NCBI RefSeq assembly: GCF_900108015.1
Contig: NZ_FNVP01000001.1
Location: forward strand, 496,001-560,000
Origin: Flavobacterium urumqiense
Lineage (GTDB): Bacteria; Bacteroidota; Bacteroidia; Flavobacteriales; Flavobacteriaceae
DNA: 64,000 nt
Direction of reading: 5' to 3'
Shown: positions 1 to 7,467 of the stretch, piece by piece
How the letters are laid out: each line of letters begins with the position of its first letter
How positions within the stretch are numbered: the first letter of the stretch is position 1
Notes under the pieces: model-generated
The model's input: the letters and a program-made list of their open reading frames with translations, nothing else
What the model was told of the DNA's origin: nothing
Databases searched by the model: none
Program-made: the position numbers and the translations under genes

Positions 1-244
1 AATCTAAATTTCTTCTGAAGTTTTTATTGGCAAATAATGCCAAATCCCATTTTTTGGAAATAGACTTCTCCCAAATTACTTCTTCTTTTGCCCAAAAACA
101 CCAGGTTCTGTCGTTAGTTTTTTTGGTGTTTTCATCCAATAACAAAATGCGTTTGTTATTAAATTTACCGGATTGCATCATTTTATAAACGGTCATCATA
201 GCGGACAAGCCGGTTCCAGTAAAGATATAATCGAAGTGTTTCAT
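1..244 (-). CDS. crtY: Lycopene beta-cyclase, N-terminal part (cut by window edge)
   Basis: Only the first 81 codons are present; the rest lies beyond the left edge. The protein starts MKHFDYIFTGTGLSAMM, an FAD-binding Rossmann start (GTGLSA), followed by a second strand ending in LLLDE and the motif NDRTWCFW at about residues 43-50. The Rossmann start together with DRTWCFW is characteristic of bacterial CrtY-type lycopene cyclases, which close the ends of lycopene to give beta-carotene on the way to zeaxanthin-type pigments. The ATG at 242-244 is the only start giving a complete nucleotide-binding fold. The next gene on this strand ends 35 bases upstream, so co-transcription is possible but there is no functional link to it. 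The catalytic C-terminal part cannot be checked here. Confidence 0.85.
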   Translation of the reverse strand, partial: MKHFDYIFTGTGLSAMMTVYKMMQSGKFNNKRILLLDENTKKTNDRTWCFWAKEEVIWEKSISKKWDLALFANKNFRRNLD

Positions 245-279
245 TTGAAAAATTGACAATTACATCAAAAATAGACATT

Positions 280-747
280 TTATTCTTTTAGTTTCTCTAA
301 AATTATTTTAAACTCTTTCGGTTTTATGTAGTTGTTGTCTTGAAAAATGATTTCGTTATCACTATTTAAAACACATAAAACGGGATAGTTCAGCTGTTTG
401 TTGACGGTTCCTAATTGTAAAGCCAGTTCATGTATTCCGGAATTATTACCTGTGGATTTGAACTTAAAAGTAGCTTCGTTAAAAGTAATTGTTCGTTCTT
501 CTCCCCCATTAAGATCAATAAAATAAAAATTGTCGTTTAATTCCTTTATGATGTTTTCGTTTTTGAAAGTTGTGTTTTTCATCGCATGACAAAATTGACA
601 CCAATCCGTGTGAATAAAAATGACAACTTTCCTTTTCTCAATATTTTGAAGACTATCTATTTGTTCAAAGGAAACCAAGTTTAGCTGCGCAAAACCAGAT
701 GGATTCACCGAAAATAACAACATTAGTATTAGAAATTTTTTTCTCAT
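280..747 (-). CDS. Secreted thioredoxin-like protein (Thioredoxin_7 type)
   Basis: This 155-residue protein has a Sec signal peptide (MRKKFLILMLLFSVNPSGFAQ). It then has a thioredoxin-like strand ending in FIHTDWCQFCHAMKNTTF, with the CxxC pair (CQFC) at about residues 50-53 and a cis-proline candidate in the NYPVLCVL segment. It should act in the periplasm as a thiol-disulfide protein. Its ATG begins on the base directly after the TAA of the TonB receptor gene upstream, so the two are almost certainly translated from one transcript. The pairing suggests a role in maturing or reducing a component of the same metal-uptake system, but that is inference. No partner-specific motif is visible. Confidence 0.8.
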   Translation of the reverse strand: MRKKFLILMLLFSVNPSGFAQLNLVSFEQIDSLQNIEKRKVVIFIHTDWCQFCHAMKNTTFKNENIIKELNDNFYFIDLNGGEERTITFNEATFKFKSTGNNSGIHELALQLGTVNKQLNYPVLCVLNSDNEIIFQDNNYIKPKEFKIILEKLKE

Positions 748-3024
748 TTACTTTAAATTATAGCGCAGCCCGAAAAAGCTGCGAATACCTTGGTTAGGGC
801 CATAAACGTAAGTAGTGTCAAATGTTAATCCGTAAGGATTTTCAGGTGTTGCCAGTACTTGTCCGTTATTGTTATATTCTACATTTTTGTCAAAAGGATC
901 ATTTGTTCTGGAAATCAAAAAAGGATTATTCTGTTTCGGCAGAAAATTCAAAATGTTTTTAATTCCGGCATAGAACTCAAAATTTTTCCAACCAGAATAG
1001 GTGAGTTGTATGTTTTGTAAACTATACCAGGGCGAATTTGGACTTCGAGGATCTAAAGTACTCAATAATGGTAATTTCATTGGTCCGTATACATTTCCGG
1101 TATAGTCAATATTCAAATCGATTGTTTTTATTTTATACGATACACTCCATGTAGCAGTAAAATTTTCGGTTAGAAAGGGCGTTTCTTTTACGCCGTTTTC
1201 AACATTTTTATTATTAAGAAACGAAGCGCCTGTTATAATCTTTAATCCGTTAGGAAAATTGACGTCTATATTTGTGCTAATTCCTTGGCTTATGGCGTAT
1301 CCATTGATGTTGTCATAAATTATTTTATTGGGATCGGTTTTGTAATCGGAAACAATTTTATTGCTGAATCGGGTGTGGAAAAGAGCGGTTTCAATTCCGA
1401 TAAATGTTCCATTGCTGAAATTAATTTTCTTGATATAATTCAAATTAACATTTATGGATTGTTCCGGCTTCAAGTTATTAGCAACTACAATTTCCCGAGC
1501 ACCTGTTAAAGCAGCATGATCTTCGGTAAATAAATTGACAACTCTAAAACCCGTTCCAGCATTCAAACGAAGGATGTTATTGTCGTTCAATTTCCATTTA
1601 TAGGCTACGCGAGGTGTCAAAATACTCCCGTGAAAAGAATTGTAATCATAACGCATCCCTAATAATAATTTGTGTTTTTCAGTGAACGTAATTTCATCCT
1701 GAACAAAAATCCCCGGTAACCAGGTTTTCTCTGGATTGTTTTCTCCTGAAACTGATGTTACAGGGGTGTTATCGTCATAATAATTATATCTGGTCGCAAT
1801 TCCAGCAAGCATATCATTTTTTCCTAATTTCTTATCCCAAATTAATTGTAGAAAACCAATTTTTTGGTTGGCAATATAATTTGTTAAACCGTAACGACTG
1901 TCTTGATAATGTACGTTTCCAGAAAACGAAAGCGTAAATTTTTCTTGAAATGGTAATTGATAACTTCCTATTAGTTCCGCTCGTTTCGTGTAAATACTTT
2001 CACCGTAAATCTCATCTCCTCCACGGTATTTTTTCTCCCAGCGCGTGTCACCGCCAAAACGGTCTTCATAGACCGCACGTGCCGCTATAGTGAATAATCG
2101 ATTTTCGTTTCTGTTAAAAGTCCATTTCTGAAAAAGTGAAATCCGATCTGAGAGCGAAACATCAGTAAATCCATCCTTATCGTTGTCAATTCTATTATTA
2201 TATTTGAAATAATTTACTCCTATTAATGCCGTTGCTTTCTTGCCAACATTCCATTTAACCCCTAAGTCTACATTAGTTTCAAGCCAAGAGGTGGTAAAAA
2301 CATCCGCGGAGAATAAAGGAGCATTTATTGGGTTTTTAGTAATGATATTAATTAAACCTCCTACAGCTTCACTACCGTACAATGAGGATGCGGGACCTTT
2401 TACAATTTCAATTCTTTCTACTAAAGAATTTGGAATTCCGGATAATCCGTAAACAGTTGATAAACTGCTCACGATTGGCATTCCGTCTATTAAAACTAAA
2501 GTATACGGACCTTCTAATCCGTTGATATGAATGTCACCCGTATTGCAAACGCCACAATTAAGCTGCGGTCGTACTCCATTTACGTTTTGCAATGCTTCAT
2601 AAATACTTGCAGTAGGATTTTTTTTGAAAAATATTGGGGAATAAACTTCAACAGGAACGGCACTTTCTAATCTTTTTACCGCTTTCAATGTTCCCGATAC
2701 AACCACTTCGTTCAGTTGATTTTCAATAGTAGTGAGTTCAAAATCTAGGATTGTATTTTCTTCTTTTTTGACAATTATATTTTTTTTTGAGGTTTGAAAA
2801 CTGTTGGCGATCACCTGAATTTTATAATTTCCTTCTGGGATGTTTTCTAATTTAAAGTTACCTAAGCTATCTGTTTCGGTTTTATGATTAGTTCCCATTA
2901 TGACAATAGTTGCTCCCGGAACACCATTTTTTTCTGATGAAACGAGTCCCGATACAAAAGTTTTTTCTTGTGCGTAACTAAAATTTACAACAAGAGAAAT
3001 AAACACAATAACTAATTTTTTCAC
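748..3024 (-). CDS. TonB-dependent outer membrane receptor, probable metal or metal-chelate uptake
   Basis: The 758-residue protein starts at a GTG. It has a signal peptide (to about residue 18), a carboxypeptidase-regulatory-like beta-sandwich (about 20-95, with GVPGATIVIMGT), a TonB plug with IDGMPI and VERIEIVKGPASSLYGSEAVGGLINIITK-type segments (about 115-235), and a beta-barrel ending in an aromatic-rich strand (FFGLRYNLK). The plug has a CGVCNTGDIHINGL stretch with two cysteines. The gene is transcribed divergently from an Nramp manganese/iron transporter, and a DtxR/MntR regulator follows that transporter. By context I infer a manganese or iron substrate passed through the outer membrane to the inner-membrane MntH. 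The substrate is not shown by the sequence itself. Confidence 0.88.
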   Translation of the reverse strand: MKKLVIVFISLVVNFSYAQEKTFVSGLVSSEKNGVPGATIVIMGTNHKTETDSLGNFKLENIPEGNYKIQVIANSFQTSKKNIIVKKEENTILDFELTTIENQLNEVVVSGTLKAVKRLESAVPVEVYSPIFFKKNPTASIYEALQNVNGVRPQLNCGVCNTGDIHINGLEGPYTLVLIDGMPIVSSLSTVYGLSGIPNSLVERIEIVKGPASSLYGSEAVGGLINIITKNPINAPLFSADVFTTSWLETNVDLGVKWNVGKKATALIGVNYFKYNNRIDNDKDGFTDVSLSDRISLFQKWTFNRNENRLFTIAARAVYEDRFGGDTRWEKKYRGGDEIYGESIYTKRAELIGSYQLPFQEKFTLSFSGNVHYQDSRYGLTNYIANQKIGFLQLIWDKKLGKNDMLAGIATRYNYYDDNTPVTSVSGENNPEKTWLPGIFVQDEITFTEKHKLLLGMRYDYNSFHGSILTPRVAYKWKLNDNNILRLNAGTGFRVVNLFTEDHAALTGAREIVVANNLKPEQSINVNLNYIKKINFSNGTFIGIETALFHTRFSNKIVSDYKTDPNKIIYDNINGYAISQGISTNIDVNFPNGLKIITGASFLNNKNVENGVKETPFLTENFTATWSVSYKIKTIDLNIDYTGNVYGPMKLPLLSTLDPRSPNSPWYSLQNIQLTYSGWKNFEFYAGIKNILNFLPKQNNPFLISRTNDPFDKNVEYNNNGQVLATPENPYGLTFDTTYVYGPNQGIRSFFGLRYNLK

Positions 3025-3037
3025 GGTACTTAAATTA

Positions 3038-3057
3038 AATTTAGGTAAAGCTAAAAA
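3038..3057. promoter_or_regulatory. Candidate DtxR/MntR operator in the divergent TonB receptor-mntH intergenic region
   Basis: An imperfect palindrome TTTAG-GTAAAG-CTAAA (arms 3040-3044 and 3051-3055, extended by flanking A/T) lies between the divergent starts. It is just upstream of the mntH -33 element, and its TTAGG half resembles the TTAGG/CCTAA halves bound by DtxR-family repressors. A DtxR-family gene is encoded about 2 kb away. This assignment comes from position and half-site likeness only. Confidence 0.4.
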
Positions 3058-3064
3058 TTATATT

Positions 3065-3093
3065 TTGCAAAACAAATTTTTTAATTACTTTTG
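3065..3093 (+). promoter_or_regulatory. mntH promoter, flavobacterial type
   Basis: TTG at 3065-3067 is followed after 18 bases by TACTTTTG at 3086-3093, a full match to the Bacteroidota TTG / TAnnTTTG promoter. Transcription would begin near 3100. That puts the upstream in-frame TTG at 3065 inside the promoter and supports translation from the ATG at 3116. Confidence 0.7.
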
Positions 3094-3115
3094 TATCAAT
3101 AATTTAAATTCAGCC

Positions 3116-4987
3116 ATGGGAAAATCTTTAGAAGAAGTTCACGGATCGGTCGTCACACAAAATAAGAAATCAGTACTCAGAAAAATATTAGCTTTTTTCG
3201 GACCTGCCTATTTAATTAGCGTTGGTTATATGGATCCCGGAAATTGGGCAACGGATATTGCCGGCGGAAGCCAGTTTGGTTATGCTTTACTTTGGGTTTT
3301 ATTGATGAGTAATATGATGGCGCTTTTATTGCAAAGTTTAAGTGCCCGACTTGGGATTGTTACCCAACGTGATTTGGCGCAAGCCTCACGAGAAACCTAC
3401 TCCCCGTTTATAAATTATATTCTTTATTTTCTTGCAGAAATTGCTATTGCAGCTTGTGATCTTGCCGAAGTATTAGGAATGGCCATTGGTATTAATTTGC
3501 TATTTGATATTCCGCTTATTGAAGGGGTGATTATAACCGTTTTAGATACTTTTTTATTGTTGTTTCTAATCAATAAAGGCATCCGAAAAATGGAGGCTTT
3601 CATCATTGTTTTAGTTGCAATTATTGGCTTCTCCTTTATTTTTGAAATGATTTTTGCCCAGCCAGAAATGGGGAAAGTGATTTACGGTTTAATCCCATCA
3701 ATGCCCAATGAAGCGGCGCTGTATATTGCCATCGGGATTATTGGGGCAACGGTAATGCCTCATAATTTATACCTGCATTCCTCATTAGTGCAAACCAGAA
3801 ACTTCGATCGGAGTAAAGCAGGAATAAAGCAGGCCTTAAAATATAATTTCATAGATTCCACAATTGCATTAAACTTGGCTTTTTTCGTAAATGCCGCTAT
3901 TTTAATATTGGCAGCAGCCACATTTTATAAAAACGGTATGTTTGAAGTAGCTGAAATTCAGGACGCACACCGGTTTTTAGCACCGCTTTTAGGAAGTAAA
4001 TGGGCGCCCATATTATTTGCAGTGGCTTTGATTGCGGCAGGACAAAGTTCGACAATTACAGGGACTTTAGCTGGTCAAATTATTATGGAAGGCTATTTGA
4101 ACTTGCGAATTCAACCTTGGGTTAGAAGAATAATTACCCGATTAATAGCGATCGTTCCAGCGGTAATTGTAATCTCTATTTTTGGCGAAGGAGTTACCGG
4201 AAAATTACTGATTTTAAGCCAGGTTATTTTGAGTTTACAACTTGGTTTTGCAATTATTCCGTTGATTCATTTTGTAAGCGATAAATCAAAAATGAAAGGA
4301 TTTCACATTGGCAGAGTCACCCAAATTGCTTCTTGGCTTGTTGCCACGATTATTGTTTCACTGAATGCCAAACTGGTTTTTGATGAAATAAACGGTTGGC
4401 TGGAAACTTCAAAAAACCCACTATTATTATGGTTTACGGTGGTTCCTTTAGCTTTTGGATTCCTGGTATTGTTGCTTTATATTGTATTCAAGCCTTTTAT
4501 TGCCCGAGCAAAAATAGATATTCAAAATCATTCGCCACATAGTTTAAAACTACAATTTTCCAAAACTGGAAGTTATACTAAAAAGAATATTGTGGTCTCT
4601 GTCGATTTCTCCCGTGCAGATGAGGTGGCGTTAAATAACGCTTTTGAATTAGGGGGAATTGATGCTGCATACACTTTGATTCACGTCGTAGAAACGGTAG
4701 GAGCGATGGTTTATGGTGAAAATATTGATGACCATGAAACTTTGATAGACGAAAAACTATTGAAAGAATACCGAGAAATGCTGTTGGAAAAAGGATTTAA
4801 AGTAGAAATAAAATTGGGATTTGGAAAACCAAACAAAGTGATTCCTAACATCATTAATGAAGGGAATTACGATATTTTGGTCATGGGAACTCATGGTCAT
4901 ACTGGATTCAAAGATTTAGTCTTTGGAACTACCGTAAATAAATTGCGTCATAAAATTTCCATTCCGTTGCTAATAGTAAAGAATTAA
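3116..4987 (+). CDS. mntH: Nramp-family Mn(II)/Fe(II) transporter fused to a C-terminal universal stress (UspA) domain
   Basis: Starting at 3116 the protein is 623 residues. Residues about 25-470 form the Nramp transporter, with the metal-binding TM1 motif DPGN (in GYMDPGNWATD) and the TM6 MPHNLYLHSS motif, both needed for proton-coupled uptake of Mn(II) or Fe(II). After the last membrane helix, residues 489-623 form a UspA-like Rossmann domain. It ends in the nucleotide-loop pattern GTHGHTGFKDLVFGTT, which fits the ATP-binding G-2x-G-9x-G(S/T) signature. Plain Nramp proteins are about 400-450 residues, so the cytoplasmic Usp extension is an addition. It may sense nucleotide or stress state. 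The 3065 TTG start is rejected because it lies in the promoter. Confidence 0.93.
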   Translation: MGKSLEEVHGSVVTQNKKSVLRKILAFFGPAYLISVGYMDPGNWATDIAGGSQFGYALLWVLLMSNMMALLLQSLSARLGIVTQRDLAQASRETYSPFINYILYFLAEIAIAACDLAEVLGMAIGINLLFDIPLIEGVIITVLDTFLLLFLINKGIRKMEAFIIVLVAIIGFSFIFEMIFAQPEMGKVIYGLIPSMPNEAALYIAIGIIGATVMPHNLYLHSSLVQTRNFDRSKAGIKQALKYNFIDSTIALNLAFFVNAAILILAAATFYKNGMFEVAEIQDAHRFLAPLLGSKWAPILFAVALIAAGQSSTITGTLAGQIIMEGYLNLRIQPWVRRIITRLIAIVPAVIVISIFGEGVTGKLLILSQVILSLQLGFAIIPLIHFVSDKSKMKGFHIGRVTQIASWLVATIIVSLNAKLVFDEINGWLETSKNPLLLWFTVVPLAFGFLVLLLYIVFKPFIARAKIDIQNHSPHSLKLQFSKTGSYTKKNIVVSVDFSRADEVALNNAFELGGIDAAYTLIHVVETVGAMVYGENIDDHETLIDEKLLKEYREMLLEKGFKVEIKLGFGKPNKVIPNIINEGNYDILVMGTHGHTGFKDLVFGTTVNKLRHKISIPLLIVKN

Positions 4988-5015
4988 ATTTTTGTGCTGA
5001 ATTTATTTCAGTTTC

Positions 5016-5140
5016 AGGAGCTATTTACTTCGTCAGTTCGCTTCGCTCGTGTCCCGCTATCAGTTGTACTCTTTGTCGTTTACAGAAAAACAGTAAAGGA
5101 TTTCCACTACAAAAGAAGTTCACTGAACTCCGATAAGAAT
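5016..5140 (+). repeat. Dispersed intergenic hairpin repeat, copy A
   Basis: The stretch between mntH and the DtxR-family gene begins AGGAGCTATTT, carries CCCGCTATC and has a central stem, then AAAGGATTTCCACT. The same order of elements recurs at 27051, 42831, 59584 (inverted) and 52727. This copy has an extra insertion rich in TTCGC/TCG between the first two boxes. It could attenuate read-through from mntH into the regulator gene. Confidence 0.6.
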
Positions 5141-5170
5141 CTAAATCACTAATCTTCAACCCTAATCAAT

Positions 5171-5824
5171 ATGACTTTTTCAGAAGAAAATTACCTTAAA
5201 ACTATATATCATTTAACGATTGTTTCAGATTCAGAAATAAGCACTAATGCCATCGCTGAAATGATGGAAACCAAAGCATCATCTGTGACGGATATGCTTA
5301 AAAAATTAGCTGAAAAAGATTTACTAAATTATAAAAAATACCAAGGTGTTTCATTGACCGAAAAAGGGAAACTATCTGCAAAAATGATTGTGAGAAAACA
5401 TCGACTTTGGGAAGTTTTTCTGGTTGAAAAATTGGATTTTTCTTGGGATGAGGTACACGATATCGCAGAACAATTAGAACACATAAAATCCGAGAAACTC
5501 ATCAATAAACTGGACGATTTTCTGGGAAATCCAACAGAAGATCCACATGGCGATCCCATTCCGGATGTTAATGGACGAATCATTAAAATTGAAAAACAAT
5601 TGCTTTCTGAATTACATGAAAATCAAATGGGAATTTGCGTTGGCGTTAAAGATACCTCTTCAGAATTTCTAAAATATTTAGACAAGCAAGGAATTGCATT
5701 GGGTTCTTTGATTGAAATAGTAGCAAAAGAAAGTTTCGACTTATCATTAAAAATTAATGTGGACAGTAGAGATTTGACTATTTCAAATAAAATTGCCAGT
5801 AATCTTTTTGTGAAGTTGAATTAG
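5171..5824 (+). CDS. mntR: DtxR/MntR-family metal-dependent transcriptional regulator
   Basis: The protein is 217 residues, the usual length of three-domain DtxR regulators. Residues 1-65 are a winged helix-turn-helix (EENYLKTIYHL, then TKASSVTDMLKKLAEKDLL). Residues about 65-140 form the metal-binding and dimerisation domain, with HRLWEVFLVEKL, the E/H cluster DEVHDIAEQLEHI and the DPHGDPIPD turn typical of the family. Residues 145-217 resemble the FeoA/SH3-like C-terminal domain. When loaded with Mn(II) or Fe(II) such proteins repress uptake genes. Its place after mntH suggests it controls the mntH and TonB receptor promoters. The choice between a Mn- and a Fe-sensing role cannot be settled by eye. 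Confidence 0.88.
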   Translation: MTFSEENYLKTIYHLTIVSDSEISTNAIAEMMETKASSVTDMLKKLAEKDLLNYKKYQGVSLTEKGKLSAKMIVRKHRLWEVFLVEKLDFSWDEVHDIAEQLEHIKSEKLINKLDDFLGNPTEDPHGDPIPDVNGRIIKIEKQLLSELHENQMGICVGVKDTSSEFLKYLDKQGIALGSLIEIVAKESFDLSLKINVDSRDLTISNKIASNLFVKLN

Positions 5825-5844
5825 GAAATTTGGCGTTATCTTTG
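5816..5844 (+). promoter_or_regulatory. Promoter of the following small secreted protein gene
   Basis: TTG at 5816-5818, overlapping the end of the DtxR-family gene, is followed after 18 bases by TATCTTTG at 5837-5844. This is a full match to the TTG / TAnnTTTG pattern, 27 bases before the ATG. Confidence 0.6.
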
Positions 5845-5871
5845 AAAGAACTATACTAAAAACAATCAATT

Positions 5872-6306
5872 ATGAAAAAGGCACTACTGTTATTTCTAGT
5901 CTTATTTAATATGCTGGCATTCGGACAAAACACGCCCAAAGAAAATATTAAATATGTAAAAATTGCGCAGAAAAAGTGTCTTAAGAAAACAGGCTATCAA
6001 ATTGTTTTTAAAGAATTAGTAAGTGATTCCCGTTGTCCTGACGGCGTTACTTGTATTTGGGCTGGCGAAGCTTCAGCTATCGTTTCAGTGTATAGAGATT
6101 CAAAACTAATTGAGGATAATACGATGGTTTTTTCAATGAAAAACATTGAGGAAAACAAAAAATGGTTCTCTAAATATCTTCCAAAAAAGCAAAGTAAAAT
6201 AAAAAATGTCGGTGTTTTTCCTTACCCAAAACAAGGCGTAGTCGTTGACAAGAAAGATTATTATATAAAAATTGGATATATAAAATATGTGGCAACAGAG
6301 CGGTAA
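5872..6306 (+). CDS. Small secreted protein with DSRCP...CIWAG motif, function unknown
   Basis: This 144-residue protein has a clear signal peptide (MKKALLLFLVLFNMLAFGQ). The mature part is a small beta-rich domain with two cysteines in the motif DSRCPDGVTCIWAGEASAIV at about residues 52-71. This motif recurs in small secreted or lipoprotein-like domains of Bacteroidota, and the two cysteines probably form a disulfide. No enzyme motif is visible. The gene has its own promoter, so it need not belong to the metal-regulator transcript. Confidence 0.75.
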   Translation: MKKALLLFLVLFNMLAFGQNTPKENIKYVKIAQKKCLKKTGYQIVFKELVSDSRCPDGVTCIWAGEASAIVSVYRDSKLIEDNTMVFSMKNIEENKKWFSKYLPKKQSKIKNVGVFPYPKQGVVVDKKDYYIKIGYIKYVATER

Positions 6307-6349
6307 TTCCTGTTCTTATAATTGCTGCTTCATCCTCACTTCTCTTTTT

Positions 6350-6809
6350 TTAAATAATACTTATTACCCTGCTATCGTATTAGAACCCTATTGAGGAAAT
6401 GCTCCATCGCACAGAATCTCGACGCCTTCGATAGCATCAATTTGTGTCCAGAAATAGCGGCACCCTTTTCCCCTTGACCTAGGGATGTTTGAACATAAAG
6501 TAATGAACTTAAGTTTTTCCTTTTTCCGTTAATTGGTGTCAAAGTTCTACTGGGGCGCATGTTTCTAATTTCGTACAGATCAAGTAATGAAGTAGCTTCA
6601 TTTACAGGAGTTTGAACCGTGTTAAAAGAGGAGATTCTATACTGAAATACTTTATCAAAAGTGCTTTGTCCCGTTGCTGTCAGTTCTTTCGGTGCTATTA
6701 ACACCTGGAATAGCAGTAGCAGAATTGTCTATTACAATATCAGAAATCCCTTTTAATCAAAAAGAAACGTGACATTTAGCGTAAATAACAATAAAACTAA
6801 CTTTTTCAT
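6350..6809 (-). pseudogene. Decayed TonB-dependent receptor remnant (signal peptide plus part of plug)
   Basis: Reading from 6809, MKKLVLLLFTLNV looks like a signal peptide and then meets several stops. From about 6704 a frame opens reading STFDKVFQYRISSFNTVQTP, ATSLLDLYEIRNMRPSRTL, INGKRKNLSSLLYVQTS. This is the plug domain of a large TonB receptor, with NMRPSRTL..INGK corresponding to the usual NMGPSRTLVLINGK. Near 6440 the plug continues in another frame (DAIEGVEILCDGAFPQ, stop, GSNTIAG), matching the usual DAIERVEVLRDGASAQYGSDAIAG. The carboxypeptidase-like domain and the whole barrel are missing. The 110-codon frame at 6372-6704 is therefore a fragment rather than a gene. Confidence 0.75.
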
Positions 6810-7335
6810 AATTAGTTGATATTGGTTCATTTTGATTTGAAATCAATTGCAACATAATAAATGCAAGATGTGCTCATTTTCTACATAATAATTTTTTTTG
6901 AAAAATAGCCAATGAAATCAATGATTTTAAAAAAAAGACAGTTTGCTTTTTTCATAATTACAGGTGCTAAATCGAGGTTCCTTATAGTTTTCTCCTTTTA
7001 AATTATTAAGAAGATACTGATTAACATTCCATAGTAATTCTATAATTTCAATTGCTGGTTAGGAGTAAAGCTAAAAGTCCTGAAATTATATTTGAAATAC
7101 ATCGTAATTTCAATTTCAAATCAGAAACCATTATTTTGAGTTAAAATGTAAATGACTGATTTTGGATGTAAAAATACATTTTTGTACTATGTAAGTTTAG
7201 TTACTTTTAATGAAAAAACTTAAATTAACAGGTAGATTTATTTTAAATTTATTTTAATGCTTTTTTTAAAATAGTACAATTGCATTGTCTTTTTATTTTT
7301 AAGGTTTAAAAAAGAATAAATTTGAAACAACAATT
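6810..7335. other. Gap without recognisable genes
   Basis: About 525 bases of very A/T-rich sequence with no frame of note and no strong hairpin. It lies between the TonB-receptor remnant and the feo operon and may be further decayed sequence from the same deletion. Confidence 0.5.
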
Positions 7336-7461
7336 TTAATGACAACCACAATCATCATCGCCACAATTTTTTTTAGATTTTTTCTTCCAGAAGAATTTTC
7401 TAATTAAAAAAGCCACAGCAACTGCTAGTGCGACAAAGGCTATAATTTTCTGAATATCCAT
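7336..7461 (-). CDS. FeoB-associated Cys-rich membrane protein
   Basis: A 41-residue protein starts MDIQKIIAFVALAVAVAFLI, a single membrane helix. It is followed by a basic stretch (RKFFWKKKSKK) and ends NCGDDDCGCH with three cysteines and a histidine. Small proteins of this layout occur next to feoB in many Bacteroidota and Firmicutes and are named FeoB-associated Cys-rich membrane proteins. The role is probably to bind Fe(II) or to regulate FeoB at the cytoplasmic face. The ATG is six bases after the feoB stop, so it is the third gene of the feo operon. Confidence 0.88.
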   Translation of the reverse strand: MDIQKIIAFVALAVAVAFLIRKFFWKKKSKKNCGDDDCGCH

Positions 7462-7467
7462 AATTTG

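Noticed and set aside
3065..3115. Upstream TTG start extending mntH by 17 residues
   Set aside because: It coincides with the -33 TTG of the promoter, so it would lie upstream of the transcript start.
6372..6704. 110-codon minus-strand frame as an intact gene
   Set aside because: Its sequence is the middle of a TonB plug with no signal peptide or barrel, and the correct continuation lies in another frame; treated as a pseudogene remnant.
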